The notes beneath the pieces are model-generated. The model saw nothing but the letters and a program-made list of their open reading frames with translations, made no database searches and was not told where the DNA came from. A stretch of DNA of 64,000 bases from Geomicrobium sediminis (lineage in GTDB: Bacteria; Bacillota; Bacilli; Bacillales; Marinococcaceae). This document shows positions 37,822 through 46,143 of this stretch, piece by piece. A program made the translations under genes and the position numbers. The stretch spans positions 186,001 to 250,000 of the forward strand of contig NZ_JAFBEC010000002.1 of NCBI RefSeq assembly GCF_016908595.1. Direction: 5' to 3'. The first letter of the stretch is position 1. Each line of letters begins with the position of its first letter.

Positions 37822-38451
37822 ATGCATTATCATTCAAAGAAGAAAAAAATTCGAGGCTGGAAGCGGCATAAGCGAAAGATTGATCGGTGGAAACGTCATG
37901 CAATGACGTTCCCGTTCGATGAATTACACGCACACAAACGAACATATGTTAAATTAACCATTCATCCTTTTTACATTTCCTTTGAAGGGAAACTACCCGC
38001 TTGGTTTGTTCGGGAAGTATTCGATGCGGTGTTGGACGTGTATCATTCTTGGCATGAACAACTTCAATTGTTACACGAGCCGTACGATTTAATGGTTTGG
38101 TTATTTGACCCAGATTTCATGAAGTCGCAAGTCGTCGTTTCGTATCGTGATTGCCTCCATTTTTATGACCAAACGTTCGAACAGCGAGAGCAACAACGAG
38201 CGTTTCCTACTGACAAATTCGTAAACGATCCGATGAAGGTGAACGATATGAACTGGCAATTGTGCATTCATACGACCGATTGGACGAAAGAAATTTTTGA
38301 CGGATGGCTCGAGGATGACCTCATAACGAGACAAGAATTAGATCGTTACAAACGAAATGTCTATGAAACGATGGTTCTTTCAAACGGAGATCTCCTCTAC
38401 TTGATTGACTCCGGGAACGTTTGGATTGGCAAACACACACAGGAAGGATGA
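37822..38451 (+). CDS. Hypothetical protein of 209 aa
   Basis: A soluble protein with a basic start (HYHSKKKKIRGWKRHKRK) and a body rich in Trp, Phe, Tyr and Asp. There is no signal peptide or membrane helix. I do not recognise a family or catalytic motif. It is followed by a GNAT gene 9 bases downstream, so the two are probably cotranscribed. RBS aaaggtg precedes the ATG at 37822. Confidence 0.7.
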   Translation: MHYHSKKKKIRGWKRHKRKIDRWKRHAMTFPFDELHAHKRTYVKLTIHPFYISFEGKLPAWFVREVFDAVLDVYHSWHEQLQLLHEPYDLMVWLFDPDFMKSQVVVSYRDCLHFYDQTFEQREQQRAFPTDKFVNDPMKVNDMNWQLCIHTTDWTKEIFDGWLEDDLITRQELDRYKRNVYETMVLSNGDLLYLIDSGNVWIGKHTQEG

Positions 38452-38459
38452 GGGGTCCC

Positions 38460-38924
38460 ATGCAGGTCATCCAATTAACCGATAAGAACGAACAATTCAA
38501 TGAGGCCGTTGACCTTTACTGGAAAACATGGGGTGAAGAAGGCGGCAAAGTTTTTTATGAAGATGCGATGGTTCATAGCTTACAAGACCCTTCTGGACTT
38601 CCGAGCTTCTACGTTGCGATTGATGATCGAAACGCCATCATCGGAACGTATGCGCTTCTTCGAAACGACTTAAACAGTCGTCAAGATTTGCGCCCTTGGC
38701 TAGCGTGCTTATACGTAAGCGAAGACCATCGCGGCCAGCAATTAGGAGCTAAATTACTCGAGCACGGCTTAAAAGAAGCCGCAAATCGAGGCTACGGCTC
38801 GTTGTACCTTACCTCTGACTTAGAAGGCTATTATGAAAAGTATGGCTGGAAGCAAATCGGCTTAGCGTACGGTCCATCTGGAGATTCCATTCCATTATAT
38901 GAAAACCATACAAATCAATACTAG
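38460..38924 (+). CDS. GNAT-family N-acetyltransferase
   Basis: About 154 aa, GNAT fold with the acetyl-CoA-binding motif A in LYVSEDHRGQQLGAKLLEH and the motif B region at EGYYEKYGWKQIG. It acetylates an unknown substrate. The start at the ATG at 38460, with gaggggtc upstream, is preferred over the TTG at 38421, which lies inside the previous gene. Confidence 0.85.
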   Translation: MQVIQLTDKNEQFNEAVDLYWKTWGEEGGKVFYEDAMVHSLQDPSGLPSFYVAIDDRNAIIGTYALLRNDLNSRQDLRPWLACLYVSEDHRGQQLGAKLLEHGLKEAANRGYGSLYLTSDLEGYYEKYGWKQIGLAYGPSGDSIPLYENHTNQY

Positions 38925-38932
38925 TTGGAGAA

Positions 38933-38961
38933 CGGAGCGTCTATTTTGACGCTCTTTTTTG
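38933..38961 (+). terminator. Terminator after the GNAT gene
   Basis: GAGCGTC and GACGCTC with a loop and a run of six T. Confidence 0.85.
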
Positions 38962-39255
38962 TGTTCTCAGAAAGTCGTATACTTCACACCTATGAAGATC
39001 GTCATCAAAAGCGCTTACATGCGTTTACAACCTAACAAATGAAGAGAGACGACCTATTGTAGTGCTTCTCATAGTCGTGTTAATTTATGTCATGATGACG
39101 TATTGTTCTTGAGTTATGAATGACACCTCTAAATGAATGCTCTTCGTATGGAACACCTTCCAATGCTTTACCGCTGGAACTGGACCTCTAGCACGTTTTT
39201 AGATTTATTAACAATCACCACCGATTTTCAGACGAACCTAGACTAGACAAATAGG
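38962..39255. other. Non-coding stretch upstream of the DUF418-like gene
   Basis: About 290 bases without a convincing gene, tRNA or repeat; presumably holds the next promoter. Several stop codons are present in all frames. Confidence 0.4.
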
Positions 39256-39265
39256 AGTGGGATTT

Positions 39266-40387
39266 TTGACGAAAAAAAGATACATCTCTTTCGACCTCGC
39301 ACGGGGGCTTATGCTACTACTCGTCGCCCTAGCGCATGCACAAATCTTCTTGAGTGGTACCATCCTTACTCGCCCCGAAAGTGGTGGGTTCATCGATACG
39401 ATCCTCAATTACACTTCGGTTCTCTTTGTTGATAACCGCGCTCGCGCAATGTTTGCCTTATTATTCGGTTACGGAATTACGCTCGTCATCCGTAGTTACA
39501 TGAAGCGAGAAAAATCTAGACTCGATATACGACGTTCAATAAATCGTAGAGCCATCGCTCTACTTTTCTTCGGGTTCGTTCTCTCAGTCATTATTGGCGG
39601 AAAAGACATACTAGCCATTTACGGTGCAGGATTATTACTTGTTCATTGGTTCTTATATCGAAGTGATAAAACACTCGTCAGAGCGATGATCGCTCTCACC
39701 ATCGGATTTGCCTTACTACTGCCAATCTTTTGGGGCAACATGGCTTCTGTTGGCATGGAAAACATGTTCATGACAGGTGACGGTTATTGGGAAACGATGC
39801 TCAATCAACTCGTCATGTTCTTCACTGGCGCTCCGCTGTTCGGGAACTTTGCACTGCCTGTCATTCTATCCATTATGCTAGGCATTTGGTTTGGTCGAAA
39901 AGGCTTGTTGAATGAAGATCCAAAACACCGCTCCCTCCTAAAAAAAATTGCAGTTGGCGGTATTCTCATTTCAATCATCGGTGCGATCCCTCATGCTCTG
40001 CACAGTAACGGGGTCATCACGATCGAACAACCGAGCCTATTCGGAATCATCTTTACGATTCACATGATGAGCGGGATCGCTGGAGGGTGTGGTTATGCAG
40101 CACTGTTCGGACTCGTCGGACCACATTTAAAGAAGACGAATCCGGTCGTAACAGGGATTACAGCACTCGGAAAACGCTCACTCACTTTCTTTATCGTGAA
40201 TGAAATCTTGCTGATCGTTCTCCTCTCACCAGCAGTCTTCGGGTTAGCTAGTACGTTAAGCATTGCACAAGTATGGATACTTACATTCCTTGTATGGTTA
40301 TCATCTGTCGCGATGGCAACCATTCTCGAGCGAAAACAAAAAGCAGGCCCGTTCGATTTCCTTTTCCGTAAATTTGTTTATCGTTAA
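39266..40387 (+). CDS. DUF418/YeiB-like membrane protein
   Basis: About 373 aa with 9-10 predicted membrane helices; begins MTKKRYISFDLARGLMLLLV, the pattern of the YeiB/DUF418 family, and contains RARAMFALLFGYGI, which in this family follows the first loop. Function unknown; relatives are acyltransferase-like. The TTG at 39266 is chosen because tagga(g)tgg lies 9-10 bases upstream. A terminator follows directly, so it is a single-gene unit. Confidence 0.8.
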   Translation: MTKKRYISFDLARGLMLLLVALAHAQIFLSGTILTRPESGGFIDTILNYTSVLFVDNRARAMFALLFGYGITLVIRSYMKREKSRLDIRRSINRRAIALLFFGFVLSVIIGGKDILAIYGAGLLLVHWFLYRSDKTLVRAMIALTIGFALLLPIFWGNMASVGMENMFMTGDGYWETMLNQLVMFFTGAPLFGNFALPVILSIMLGIWFGRKGLLNEDPKHRSLLKKIAVGGILISIIGAIPHALHSNGVITIEQPSLFGIIFTIHMMSGIAGGCGYAALFGLVGPHLKKTNPVVTGITALGKRSLTFFIVNEILLIVLLSPAVFGLASTLSIAQVWILTFLVWLSSVAMATILERKQKAGPFDFLFRKFVYR

Positions 40388-40393
40388 GCGATT

Positions 40394-40430
40394 AACCCTA
40401 CCATAGAATTGCTATGGTAGGGTTTTAATT
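40394..40430 (+). terminator. Terminator after the DUF418-like gene
   Basis: ACCCTACCATAG and CTATGGTAGGGT arms, 12 bases, loop of five, then T-rich tail. Confidence 0.9.
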
Positions 40431-40637
40431 TGTGTTCTTAGATTTAATTCGTCAGTGCTTCAACTTCATGCTGAATACCTTTCGCTTTCTTTCTTTCATT
40501 AATTACTCTTTCATCACTCACATTCGTACTACCTACGAATGAAGATCATGAATAATGTACAGCAGATGATAATGGGAAATGTTTAACCACAGAAGCCATT
40601 TCTGAATAATCCCACGTAAAATGATCAAGATAGTGCT
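40431..40637. other. Spacer before the germination permease
   Basis: About 200 AT-rich bases with no gene I can support. The ribosome site of the next gene (aagata) is weak. Confidence 0.35.
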
Positions 40638-41750
40638 ATGAACACTCCTGCCTCTTTAAATACAAACGCTCTCTTTATCTCTTTGTTCATTTTTAGCAAT
40701 TCTACCTTATTGAGTTTGCCTTACAACATTGCCCCTGATGTGGGCCAAGAGATTTGGTGGATCCCATTAGTCGGTTGCTTCATTGGCTACTTGTTAATTG
40801 TAGTCGTATCGTATTTATTCAAGACGTTACCGGACTATGATTTAATCACAAGTCTAAAGAACTCATTTGGTTCTAAGGCTTGTATGATCTTAGCCGTATT
40901 GTTTCTCTTCCAACCTGTATCGTTACTCGTTTCTCACTTAAACTATTTTGGGCTATTTATTAATAACACGCTACTCGATGGCACACCGCACATCGTGGTC
41001 CTGATCCTATTGATGATCATTATTGTGTACGCGACAATCTCAGGCTTCACTACAATTGTGACTACGTCGACACTCGTAGGTCCTTTCGTTCTGTTATTAA
41101 TTATTTTAACCTTACTTGCCTTTGTACGAGACATAGAATTTGATAAGTTTTTGCCGATGTTCCAGTATCCATACGATCACTACGTAAATTCAGTAGGCTT
41201 TTATTTAATAAAAAGCGTGATCGACAACATTTTAATCCTTTTTTACCTTTATCCTCGCCATGCTTCGAACTTCAAAGGGACAATTAAAGGAATTAAAATC
41301 GGTTACTTGCTTTCCGTGATTATTCTGGCACTCCTTAATTTCTTTACCATTAATTCTCTTGGACCGAAATTAACGAGCATGGAAGTTTTCCCTGCATTTC
41401 GCACGATGCAGAATTCAGGAATGTTAAGCGATGCATTTGCGTTAAAATCTTCGCTTTTTGTGATCTGGTATTTCACGATGTTCTTCTCCTTATGTGTTTA
41501 CAAACACGTGATTTCAGACGTGTTGCGCTCCATCAACGTTAAGCCATCAAAAACGCTACAAATCATTACAGGAGCAATCATCGTTGTTGTCGCAGCATAC
41601 TACACCGCGAATACGATTGAAGAAATCGAATTTTATCGTTCATGGTCCATTTATATTTCAATCGCATCGTTCGCTCTGTTTTTCATACTTTTATTGCACA
41701 TGAAACTAAAGAATCGAAACATTGAATACGGTGTCACGAATCATCGTTAA
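40638..41750 (+). CDS. Spore germination permease, GerAB family, orphan
   Basis: A 370 aa protein with 10 predicted membrane helices, of the GerAB/endospore germination permease family within the APC superfamily. It is the B-type subunit of nutrient germinant receptors. No GerAA-like or GerAC-like gene adjoins it, so it is solitary. A single-subunit orphan either partners with subunits elsewhere or does something else. The RBS is poor. The stop lies inside the inverted repeat described next. Confidence 0.82.
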   Translation: MNTPASLNTNALFISLFIFSNSTLLSLPYNIAPDVGQEIWWIPLVGCFIGYLLIVVVSYLFKTLPDYDLITSLKNSFGSKACMILAVLFLFQPVSLLVSHLNYFGLFINNTLLDGTPHIVVLILLMIIIVYATISGFTTIVTTSTLVGPFVLLLIILTLLAFVRDIEFDKFLPMFQYPYDHYVNSVGFYLIKSVIDNILILFYLYPRHASNFKGTIKGIKIGYLLSVIILALLNFFTINSLGPKLTSMEVFPAFRTMQNSGMLSDAFALKSSLFVIWYFTMFFSLCVYKHVISDVLRSINVKPSKTLQIITGAIIVVVAAYYTANTIEEIEFYRSWSIYISIASFALFFILLLHMKLKNRNIEYGVTNHR

Positions 41751-41798
41751 CAGAAGAAAGACCTACGTACAATACCGTAGGTCTTTCTTCTGTTAACG
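41745..41798. terminator. Bidirectional terminator with 23-base perfect arms
   Basis: Arms 41745-41767 and 41776-41798 are exact complements (starting CGTTAACAG and ending CTGTTAACG) around an 8-base loop. A- and T-rich tracts inside the arms suit termination on both strands between the permease and the converging amidase. Confidence 0.85.
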
Positions 41799-41801
41799 GA
41801 T

Positions 41802-42593
41802 TTAATTTCCTTCCTCAATCCGCTTAATCACTGTTGCTTGTTGCGCCCGTGTAATCGGATGATTCGGATTCTTGCCGTTAAATATGCCTCTCTTCGTTAG
41901 ATCCTCCCAAGCGTCTTTGTGCGTGCTAGCCACAGTTTGAGAAGGTTCTGCTAGAATGCCTTTTGATAATACACCTAGCGCGTCACTAACCGTTAGCTTA
42001 CCTGCTTTATACGCATCTAGTTCATTTTTGTTACCGTGTCGATTGATCACAGCTTCGAATTGTTCTTTTCCTGATGACCACTGGAAATCTTCCGCTTTCA
42101 CATACATCACCTCTTTTTGTTTTGGTTCATGCACAATTGATTTCACTTCTTCTCTTTGGGCAATGAGCTGCTTAAATCGTGCCCATGGAAAGTTTCGTCC
42201 AGGGCAACTCGTCTGCCCTACATCACTATGACGATACACATCATTTGCTGTTAACCCGTGCTGATTCATTAACTTTTTGACTTCTTGTACAAATTTCAAA
42301 AACAGTGTCTCATCCATTTGTTCACGATCATAATTCCCTTCAACACAAACGCCTAAGGAATCGCTGTTGTGGTTGGCCGCATGGGCACCTACATTTAAGC
42401 CTCGCAACTCATAGAATTCATGGTTTTTTTGCAGATAATAATTGTATCCAGCCCCTGACCATCCTTGGTTGCGATGTTGGTTGTGGATTTGCAGATACGA
42501 GTATCTCACGGCGGCAGGATGATGAATGATAATACGTCTAACTTTACGAATAGGAGTTAAATTCCCCCACCTTAAAATCGTCGGTTTGATCAT
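41802..42593 (-). CDS. N-acetylmuramoyl-L-alanine amidase
   Basis: About 263 aa. Residues 1-145 form an amidase_2 (PGRP-like) zinc domain: IIIHHPAA, GAGYNYYL, GVCVEGNYD and HSDVGQTSCPGRNFPW supply the zinc ligands. The second half ends with an SLH-like segment (DAWEDLTKRGIFNGK, then ITRAQQATVIKR). It cleaves the stem peptide from peptidoglycan. There is no obvious signal peptide, as in phage endolysins. I choose the ATG at 42593, 8 bases after aaaggag, over that at 42599. Confidence 0.87.
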   Translation of the reverse strand: MIKPTILRWGNLTPIRKVRRIIIHHPAAVRYSYLQIHNQHRNQGWSGAGYNYYLQKNHEFYELRGLNVGAHAANHNSDSLGVCVEGNYDREQMDETLFLKFVQEVKKLMNQHGLTANDVYRHSDVGQTSCPGRNFPWARFKQLIAQREEVKSIVHEPKQKEVMYVKAEDFQWSSGKEQFEAVINRHGNKNELDAYKAGKLTVSDALGVLSKGILAEPSQTVASTHKDAWEDLTKRGIFNGKNPNHPITRAQQATVIKRIEEGN

Positions 42594-42599
42594 TTTCAT

Positions 42600-42721
42600 G
42601 ACTCCTTTTGTTTAGTAACATAAACCACTGATTCCGCTAGATCAGAGAATGCTCGTGTTAGTATATGAACACTCTTCATTGCTTGTCACTCTTGTCTAGG
42701 TTGATTAGGATCAAGCCAAAA
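42600..42721. other. Short spacer upstream of the amidase
   Basis: No gene seen; probable amidase promoter region. Confidence 0.3.
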
Positions 42722-42747
42722 TAAAAAAGCACCACGAAGGTGCTTCA
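42722..42747 (-). terminator. Terminator of the 131 aa gene
   Basis: GAAGCACC-TTCG-TGGTGCTT on the minus strand, with the TTCG loop and a T-rich tail. Confidence 0.85.
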
Positions 42748-42748
42748 C

Positions 42749-43144
42749 TTACTTAATCACTTTATGATAATAATCGATAAATGCCGTTACTTGATCTTTT
42801 TGATCTCTTAGATTCTCAAGACTTTTTTCTGCATACGTGACGTCAGGATCTAAACTTTTGATCACATCCGTCAGATCTTGCACAAAATGATTATGTACCG
42901 AAAAATACAATTCAATATGATGATGCTCCATTTGTATATTGTTTGCATAATAGATCTTCGTTTTGGAAATCTCATTTTGCGATATACTTAAAAATTGGGC
43001 AGAAAGAATGTAGTCACAATCACTTACATGCTTACCATAAGTTAATGATTCTAACGATAGTTCTGCGAATTTAAAAGAGCTCGTAATTAAGCTTTTTAAC
43101 ATATCTAGTTGTATTTTATCATTTTCCAAGATTACCACTCCCAT
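42749..43144 (-). CDS. Hypothetical protein of 131 aa
   Basis: A soluble acidic protein, helical, with no membrane segment; I recognise no family. It is the last gene on the minus strand before its own terminator. A possible GTG/ATG start at 43144 has only gggagtgg near it. It may be the third gene of the SOS unit that starts at 43719, but there is a 130-base gap before it. Confidence 0.6.
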   Translation of the reverse strand: MGVVILENDKIQLDMLKSLITSSFKFAELSLESLTYGKHVSDCDYILSAQFLSISQNEISKTKIYYANNIQMEHHHIELYFSVHNHFVQDLTDVIKSLDPDVTYAEKSLENLRDQKDQVTAFIDYYHKVIK

Positions 43145-43276
43145 AGTTATATTTTATCATTCAAATTTATGAATATAACAGTTATGAAGGAGGATTAATC
43201 ATTTCGATAACAAAGAGCTACAACCATAATCAATAATGCGTCGTTATGGAGGATTTTTTGATGATTTTCATCGTTC

Positions 43277-43504
43277 TTAAGCGTACGCATGCATCATTCT
43301 TTGTCTTCTTTTTTGCGCTGATAGGATATTTTCTACTCTGAGGCTTCTAACAGCTTTCTTATTATGGCACCAAACGAACACGTTCTCTTCATTCATTCGT
43401 CGCACAGTAACAAGTCTTTGACTGAGGGATCCATCTTTTGCCTCATAAATGATTTGTATAGGCATACTTGTAGACCTTGAATGTTGAAGGACATACTTGC
43501 TCAT
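43277..43504 (-). CDS. Small WYL-like domain protein
   Basis: A 75 aa protein that matches the pattern of a minimal WYL-type beta domain: IQIIYEAKDGSLSQRLVTVR, then RSLRVENILSAQKR. WYL domains bind single-stranded nucleic acid or ligands in regulators of DNA-damage and CRISPR systems. It begins inside the mini-LexA stop (ATGA overlap), so the two are coupled. The domain call is by pattern only. Confidence 0.6.
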   Translation of the reverse strand: MSKYVLQHSRSTSMPIQIIYEAKDGSLSQRLVTVRRMNEENVFVWCHNKKAVRSLRVENILSAQKRRQRMMHAYA

Positions 43505-43719
43505 GAAGCGACTCCCTTCACTAAGATCTTCAGTGTTCTTGGTCGATCATACTCCCACGTGACATAACCTTGTTCTTTCAAACGAATGAACAGCGTATGG
43601 ACGGACGATTGAGATTTCAATCCTAACAGTTCTTTTAATTCACGAAATGTAGGAGAAAACCCGTTCTCATCAATAAAAGCAATCGCAACTTGTAACGCTT
43701 CCTTTTGTCGTTTCGTCAT
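43501..43719 (-). CDS. LexA DNA-binding-domain-only protein (mini-LexA)
   Basis: A 72 aa protein equal to the N-terminal winged-helix domain of LexA: MTKRQKEALQVAIAFIDENG, SPTFRELKELLGLKS, then an HTLFIRLKEQGYVTWEYDRPRTLKI wing. The C-terminal self-cleaving peptidase domain is absent, so RecA cannot inactivate it by autoproteolysis. Its promoter contains a LexA-type box. It may act as a constitutive competitor or anti-regulator at SOS boxes. RBS ggagtgatg precedes the ATG. Confidence 0.8.
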   Translation of the reverse strand: MTKRQKEALQVAIAFIDENGFSPTFRELKELLGLKSQSSVHTLFIRLKEQGYVTWEYDRPRTLKILVKGVAS

Positions 43720-43743
43720 CTCATCACTCCGTTCATTTACTTA

Positions 43744-43817
43744 ATCATATACGAACATACATTCTAATTCAAGACTTTTCACGAACTTTTGTTCGTGTAT
43801 ATTTTCCCATTTATAAT
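43744..43817. promoter_or_regulatory. Divergent SOS promoters with two LexA boxes
   Basis: Towards SRAP: TTGTTC (43789-43794), 17 bases, TATAAT (43812-43817), with CGAACTTTTGTTCG (43782-43795), a perfect LexA box, over the -35. Towards the mini-LexA: TTGAAT (43767-43772, minus), 17 bases, TATGAT (43744-43749, minus), with the one-mismatch box GAACATACATTC (43753-43764) in the spacer. Both genes should be LexA-controlled. Confidence 0.82.
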
Positions 43818-43871
43818 CGCAAGCTTACTAGTAACCAAAAGTGGTGAAAACGAAGTAAGGGGGTCGATCTC

Positions 43872-44537
43872 ATGTGCGGACGATTTACGTTCTTTGAGCA
43901 ACTTCAGTCGCTCCAAAAGCATTTTAATATAACGATCACAGCACTCGATGAGTATCAGGAAAGTTACAATGTTGCGCCGACTCAACAAGTCGTTACGGTA
44001 CGTAACGATGGACAACAAAACCGTTTAGGAACCTTACGCTGGGGGTTCATTCCATCGTGGTCTAAAGATCCTAAAATCGGATACAAAATGATCAATGCTC
44101 GAGGAGAAACCGTTCATGAAAAAAACAGCTTTCGCACTGCATTTAAGAAACGCCGTTGCATTATACCCGCTTCAGGGTTTTACGAATGGAAAAACATTGA
44201 TGGTAAAAAACAGCCCTATCACATTCAATTGAAAAACGGTGATCCGTTAGCATTTGCAGGGTTGTGGGAGACATGGAGTGATAAAGACGAAACGATCCAC
44301 AGCTGTACCATCATCACGACCGAAGCAAATGAACTAATGAGAGACATCCACGACCGTATGCCTGTCATCCTCACACCAGCTGACTATGAAGCGTGGTTAG
44401 ACCCTACAATGACCGATTCGGAGTATCTGCTTAGCTACTTAGAGCCCTACCCTGCTGGAGATATGATTGCCTATGAGGTATCTACAGATGTTAACAGCCC
44501 GTACAACAATCATGCGAACCTTATTAATTCGTTATAA
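43872..44537 (+). CDS. SRAP (YedK/HMCES-type) SOS response-associated peptidase
   Basis: SRAP protein, 221 aa. Cys2 (MCGRFT) is the residue that links covalently to abasic sites in single-stranded DNA after Met removal; NVAPTQ, ASGFYEWK and HDRMPVIL supply the conserved Asn, Glu and His. It shields abasic sites at replication forks. RBS aagggggtc lies 8-10 bases upstream of the ATG. Divergent from the mini-LexA gene and under a perfect LexA box. Confidence 0.93.
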   Translation: MCGRFTFFEQLQSLQKHFNITITALDEYQESYNVAPTQQVVTVRNDGQQNRLGTLRWGFIPSWSKDPKIGYKMINARGETVHEKNSFRTAFKKRRCIIPASGFYEWKNIDGKKQPYHIQLKNGDPLAFAGLWETWSDKDETIHSCTIITTEANELMRDIHDRMPVILTPADYEAWLDPTMTDSEYLLSYLEPYPAGDMIAYEVSTDVNSPYNNHANLINSL

Positions 44538-44546
44538 CTACGATTC

Positions 44547-44575
44547 AAAAAAAGCACCCACATCGGGTGCTTAAT
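44547..44575. terminator. Bidirectional terminator after SRAP
   Basis: AAGCACCC and GGGTGCTT arms with A/T flanks between the SRAP gene and the converging 119 aa gene. Confidence 0.85.
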
Positions 44576-44930
44576 TCGTGATTAATTGTGTTGGCACATC
44601 ATCTTCCTCGACTTCATCGTATGTGATGACATGATCTTCTTTTAAGGTTAATTGCAAATAAGCACCTTCTTGCAATTCACTTAGAGCGGTAAATTCGATT
44701 TCTTTCTCCTCATCACCGTCTTTGTGTATAGCCGGAAGTTCATAATAGACGCTACCACGTTCGTCTTCCTCTAGTATTCCTGATGCATCTACTTGTACAT
44801 ACCAATACTCTTCTTCGATAAATGGGTTAATGTTCGCCCGTGTCATATCGGTTAACGATTGATATAAACCGACTAGGGCTGCAATCATTAAAAATGCGCC
44901 AATGCTCACACCGATAATCGCCTTTCTCAT
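44571..44930 (-). CDS. Membrane-anchored hypothetical protein, 119 aa
   Basis: An N-terminal signal anchor (AIIGVSIGAFLMIAALVGLY) then an acidic outer domain (EEEYWYVQVDASGILEEDE). It is likely outside the cell, tethered. No known family. RBS aggaggct is right before the ATG. Acidity fits an alkaliphilic host. Confidence 0.65.
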   Translation of the reverse strand: MRKAIIGVSIGAFLMIAALVGLYQSLTDMTRANINPFIEEEYWYVQVDASGILEEDERGSVYYELPAIHKDGDEEKEIEFTALSELQEGAYLQLTLKEDHVITYDEVEEDDVPTQLITN

Positions 44931-45095
44931 AATTAGCCTCCTATCGATCTTTACCTAATCGTAAATCTTTTTAATCGTTGATTAAATGGATTCTTCTTAC
45001 TTGCCCTTACAATGTTGTAAGATCGTAGGTAGTGAAGGTAAAATGCACGGTGGAATAAAGCTACATCATATTGTGATAAAAGGAGCTTACTTTGT

Positions 45096-45548
45096 ATGAG
45101 GAAGCTATGGCTATGGCTCGTGACAATCGCAGTCTTAATAGGTGTACTAACATTAACTATAAACTTCATTAATCAAACGACTTTTGATCACATTATCACG
45201 AACACGAAAGAAGAATACGGGGAGTTCAGCCAACTACTTATCTATGATCACTCTTCAGAAATGTATGCAACAGAGGAATTTGCAAGACTTGAAGAATCAG
45301 AGGAAATCAATAGCTTTTTGAACCTTGCTACTGAAATGGAATTAACGGCTATTAATCAAAAAAGAGGTGAAGAGTTGTACAGTTTCGTCGTTTTTTTCGA
45401 AGAGACTCAGAGTCGGCTCATCTTTTATATTAATAAGGATACCATGTCGTTAGGTGGGCAGAATTACGAATTACGACAAGAGGATAATGATCTTATCAAA
45501 GCAATTAAATCCTTGGATCTTGCTTGGGAAAGGATTGAATTGAATTGA
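45096..45548 (+). CDS. Membrane-anchored hypothetical protein, 150 aa
   Basis: N-terminal helix LWLWLVTIAVLIGVLTLTI as signal anchor, then an acidic outer part. RBS aaaggag sits 10 bases before the ATG. The last codons and stop (ERIELN stop) run into the GAATT repeat; because 5 is not a multiple of 3, every frame through the repeat meets TGA, so copy-number changes would only add or remove downstream non-coding repeats. No family is recognised. Confidence 0.6.
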   Translation: MRKLWLWLVTIAVLIGVLTLTINFINQTTFDHIITNTKEEYGEFSQLLIYDHSSEMYATEEFARLEESEEINSFLNLATEMELTAINQKRGEELYSFVVFFEETQSRLIFYINKDTMSLGGQNYELRQEDNDLIKAIKSLDLAWERIELN

Positions 45549-45571
45549 ATTGAATTGAATTGAATTGAATT
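45534..45571. repeat. GAATT pentanucleotide microsatellite, 7 copies
   Basis: Seven full copies of GAATT in a row (45537-45571) after a partial unit, ending the 150 aa gene. Perfect arrays of this kind are prone to slippage. Confidence 0.95.
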
Positions 45572-45781
45572 AGGTAGATTTGAGCCAGTGAAAGCTTTGA
45601 AGAGAATTAATGTAGTTTGTAAACTATCAATTACATAGATCTTTGAAAACTGAACCACTTTCACTTTTCATCTAATATAAATTTCCTTCACCTTACAATA
45701 TGAACCTTCTTATTTCAATGAATTCCCCGTGTGACTCTGATACAATTAATTGATAATTCTTTCATTGATTGAGGTGTCCTT

Positions 45782-45901
45782 ATGATAAACGTCGGCAACA
45801 TATTATTTCCACTCGTTATTTGGGGAATTAGCTTGTACGTCTTATATTGGATCATTCGTATCGCAGTAAAGCACGGAATGCAAGATGCTAATAAAAGTTA
45901 G
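45782..45901 (+). CDS. 39 aa single-pass membrane peptide
   Basis: ATG at 45782 with gaggtgt 5 bases upstream encodes 39 aa: MINVGNILFPLVIWGISLY, then a basic tail RIAVKHGMQDANKS. One hydrophobic helix. Resembles the very small membrane peptides (DUF6019-like) common in Bacillus. A hairpin with T run follows, supporting it as a real unit. Confidence 0.6.
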   Translation: MINVGNILFPLVIWGISLYVLYWIIRIAVKHGMQDANKS

Positions 45902-45939
45902 GTATGACAGGCAGATTCCATAAGAAGTAATCAATTGTT

Positions 45940-45975
45940 GAAAAAGCGCTAGTTCAGGTGAAACTGGGCTTTTTC
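45940..45975 (+). terminator. Terminator of the 39 aa gene
   Basis: Outer arms GAAAAAGC and GCTTTTTC with an AGTT/AACT inner stem, T-rich 3' side. Confidence 0.75.
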
Positions 45976-46106
45976 ATTAGGTTGGTAGAGCTAGTGTTCT
46001 TTGACTGTACTGGTATAAGTATTCATTGTTGTTTGATGTGAGATGTCTATCACTCGCAAAACCTAAAATTCAGGAAATCTACTAATTAAATACCTTTTTT
46101 CTACAC

Positions 46107-46143
46107 AAAAAGAGTCGATTTATAAAATCGACTCCAATCCAAC
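46107..46143. repeat. Terminator-like direct repeat, left copy
   Basis: Matches the tRNA-Arg downstream terminator (52117-52156) with only three mismatches and one gap over more than 30 bases. It forms the hairpin AGTCGATTT / AAATCGACT. The two copies bracket the prophage remnant. Confidence 0.65.

Noticed and set aside
43374-43387. CGAACACGTTC as a third LexA box
   Set aside because: Only two bases between half sites instead of four, and it lies inside a coding region.
45464-45664. Minus-strand frame through the GAATT array (NSIQFNSIQFNS)
   Set aside because: Low-complexity translation of the repeat; artefact.
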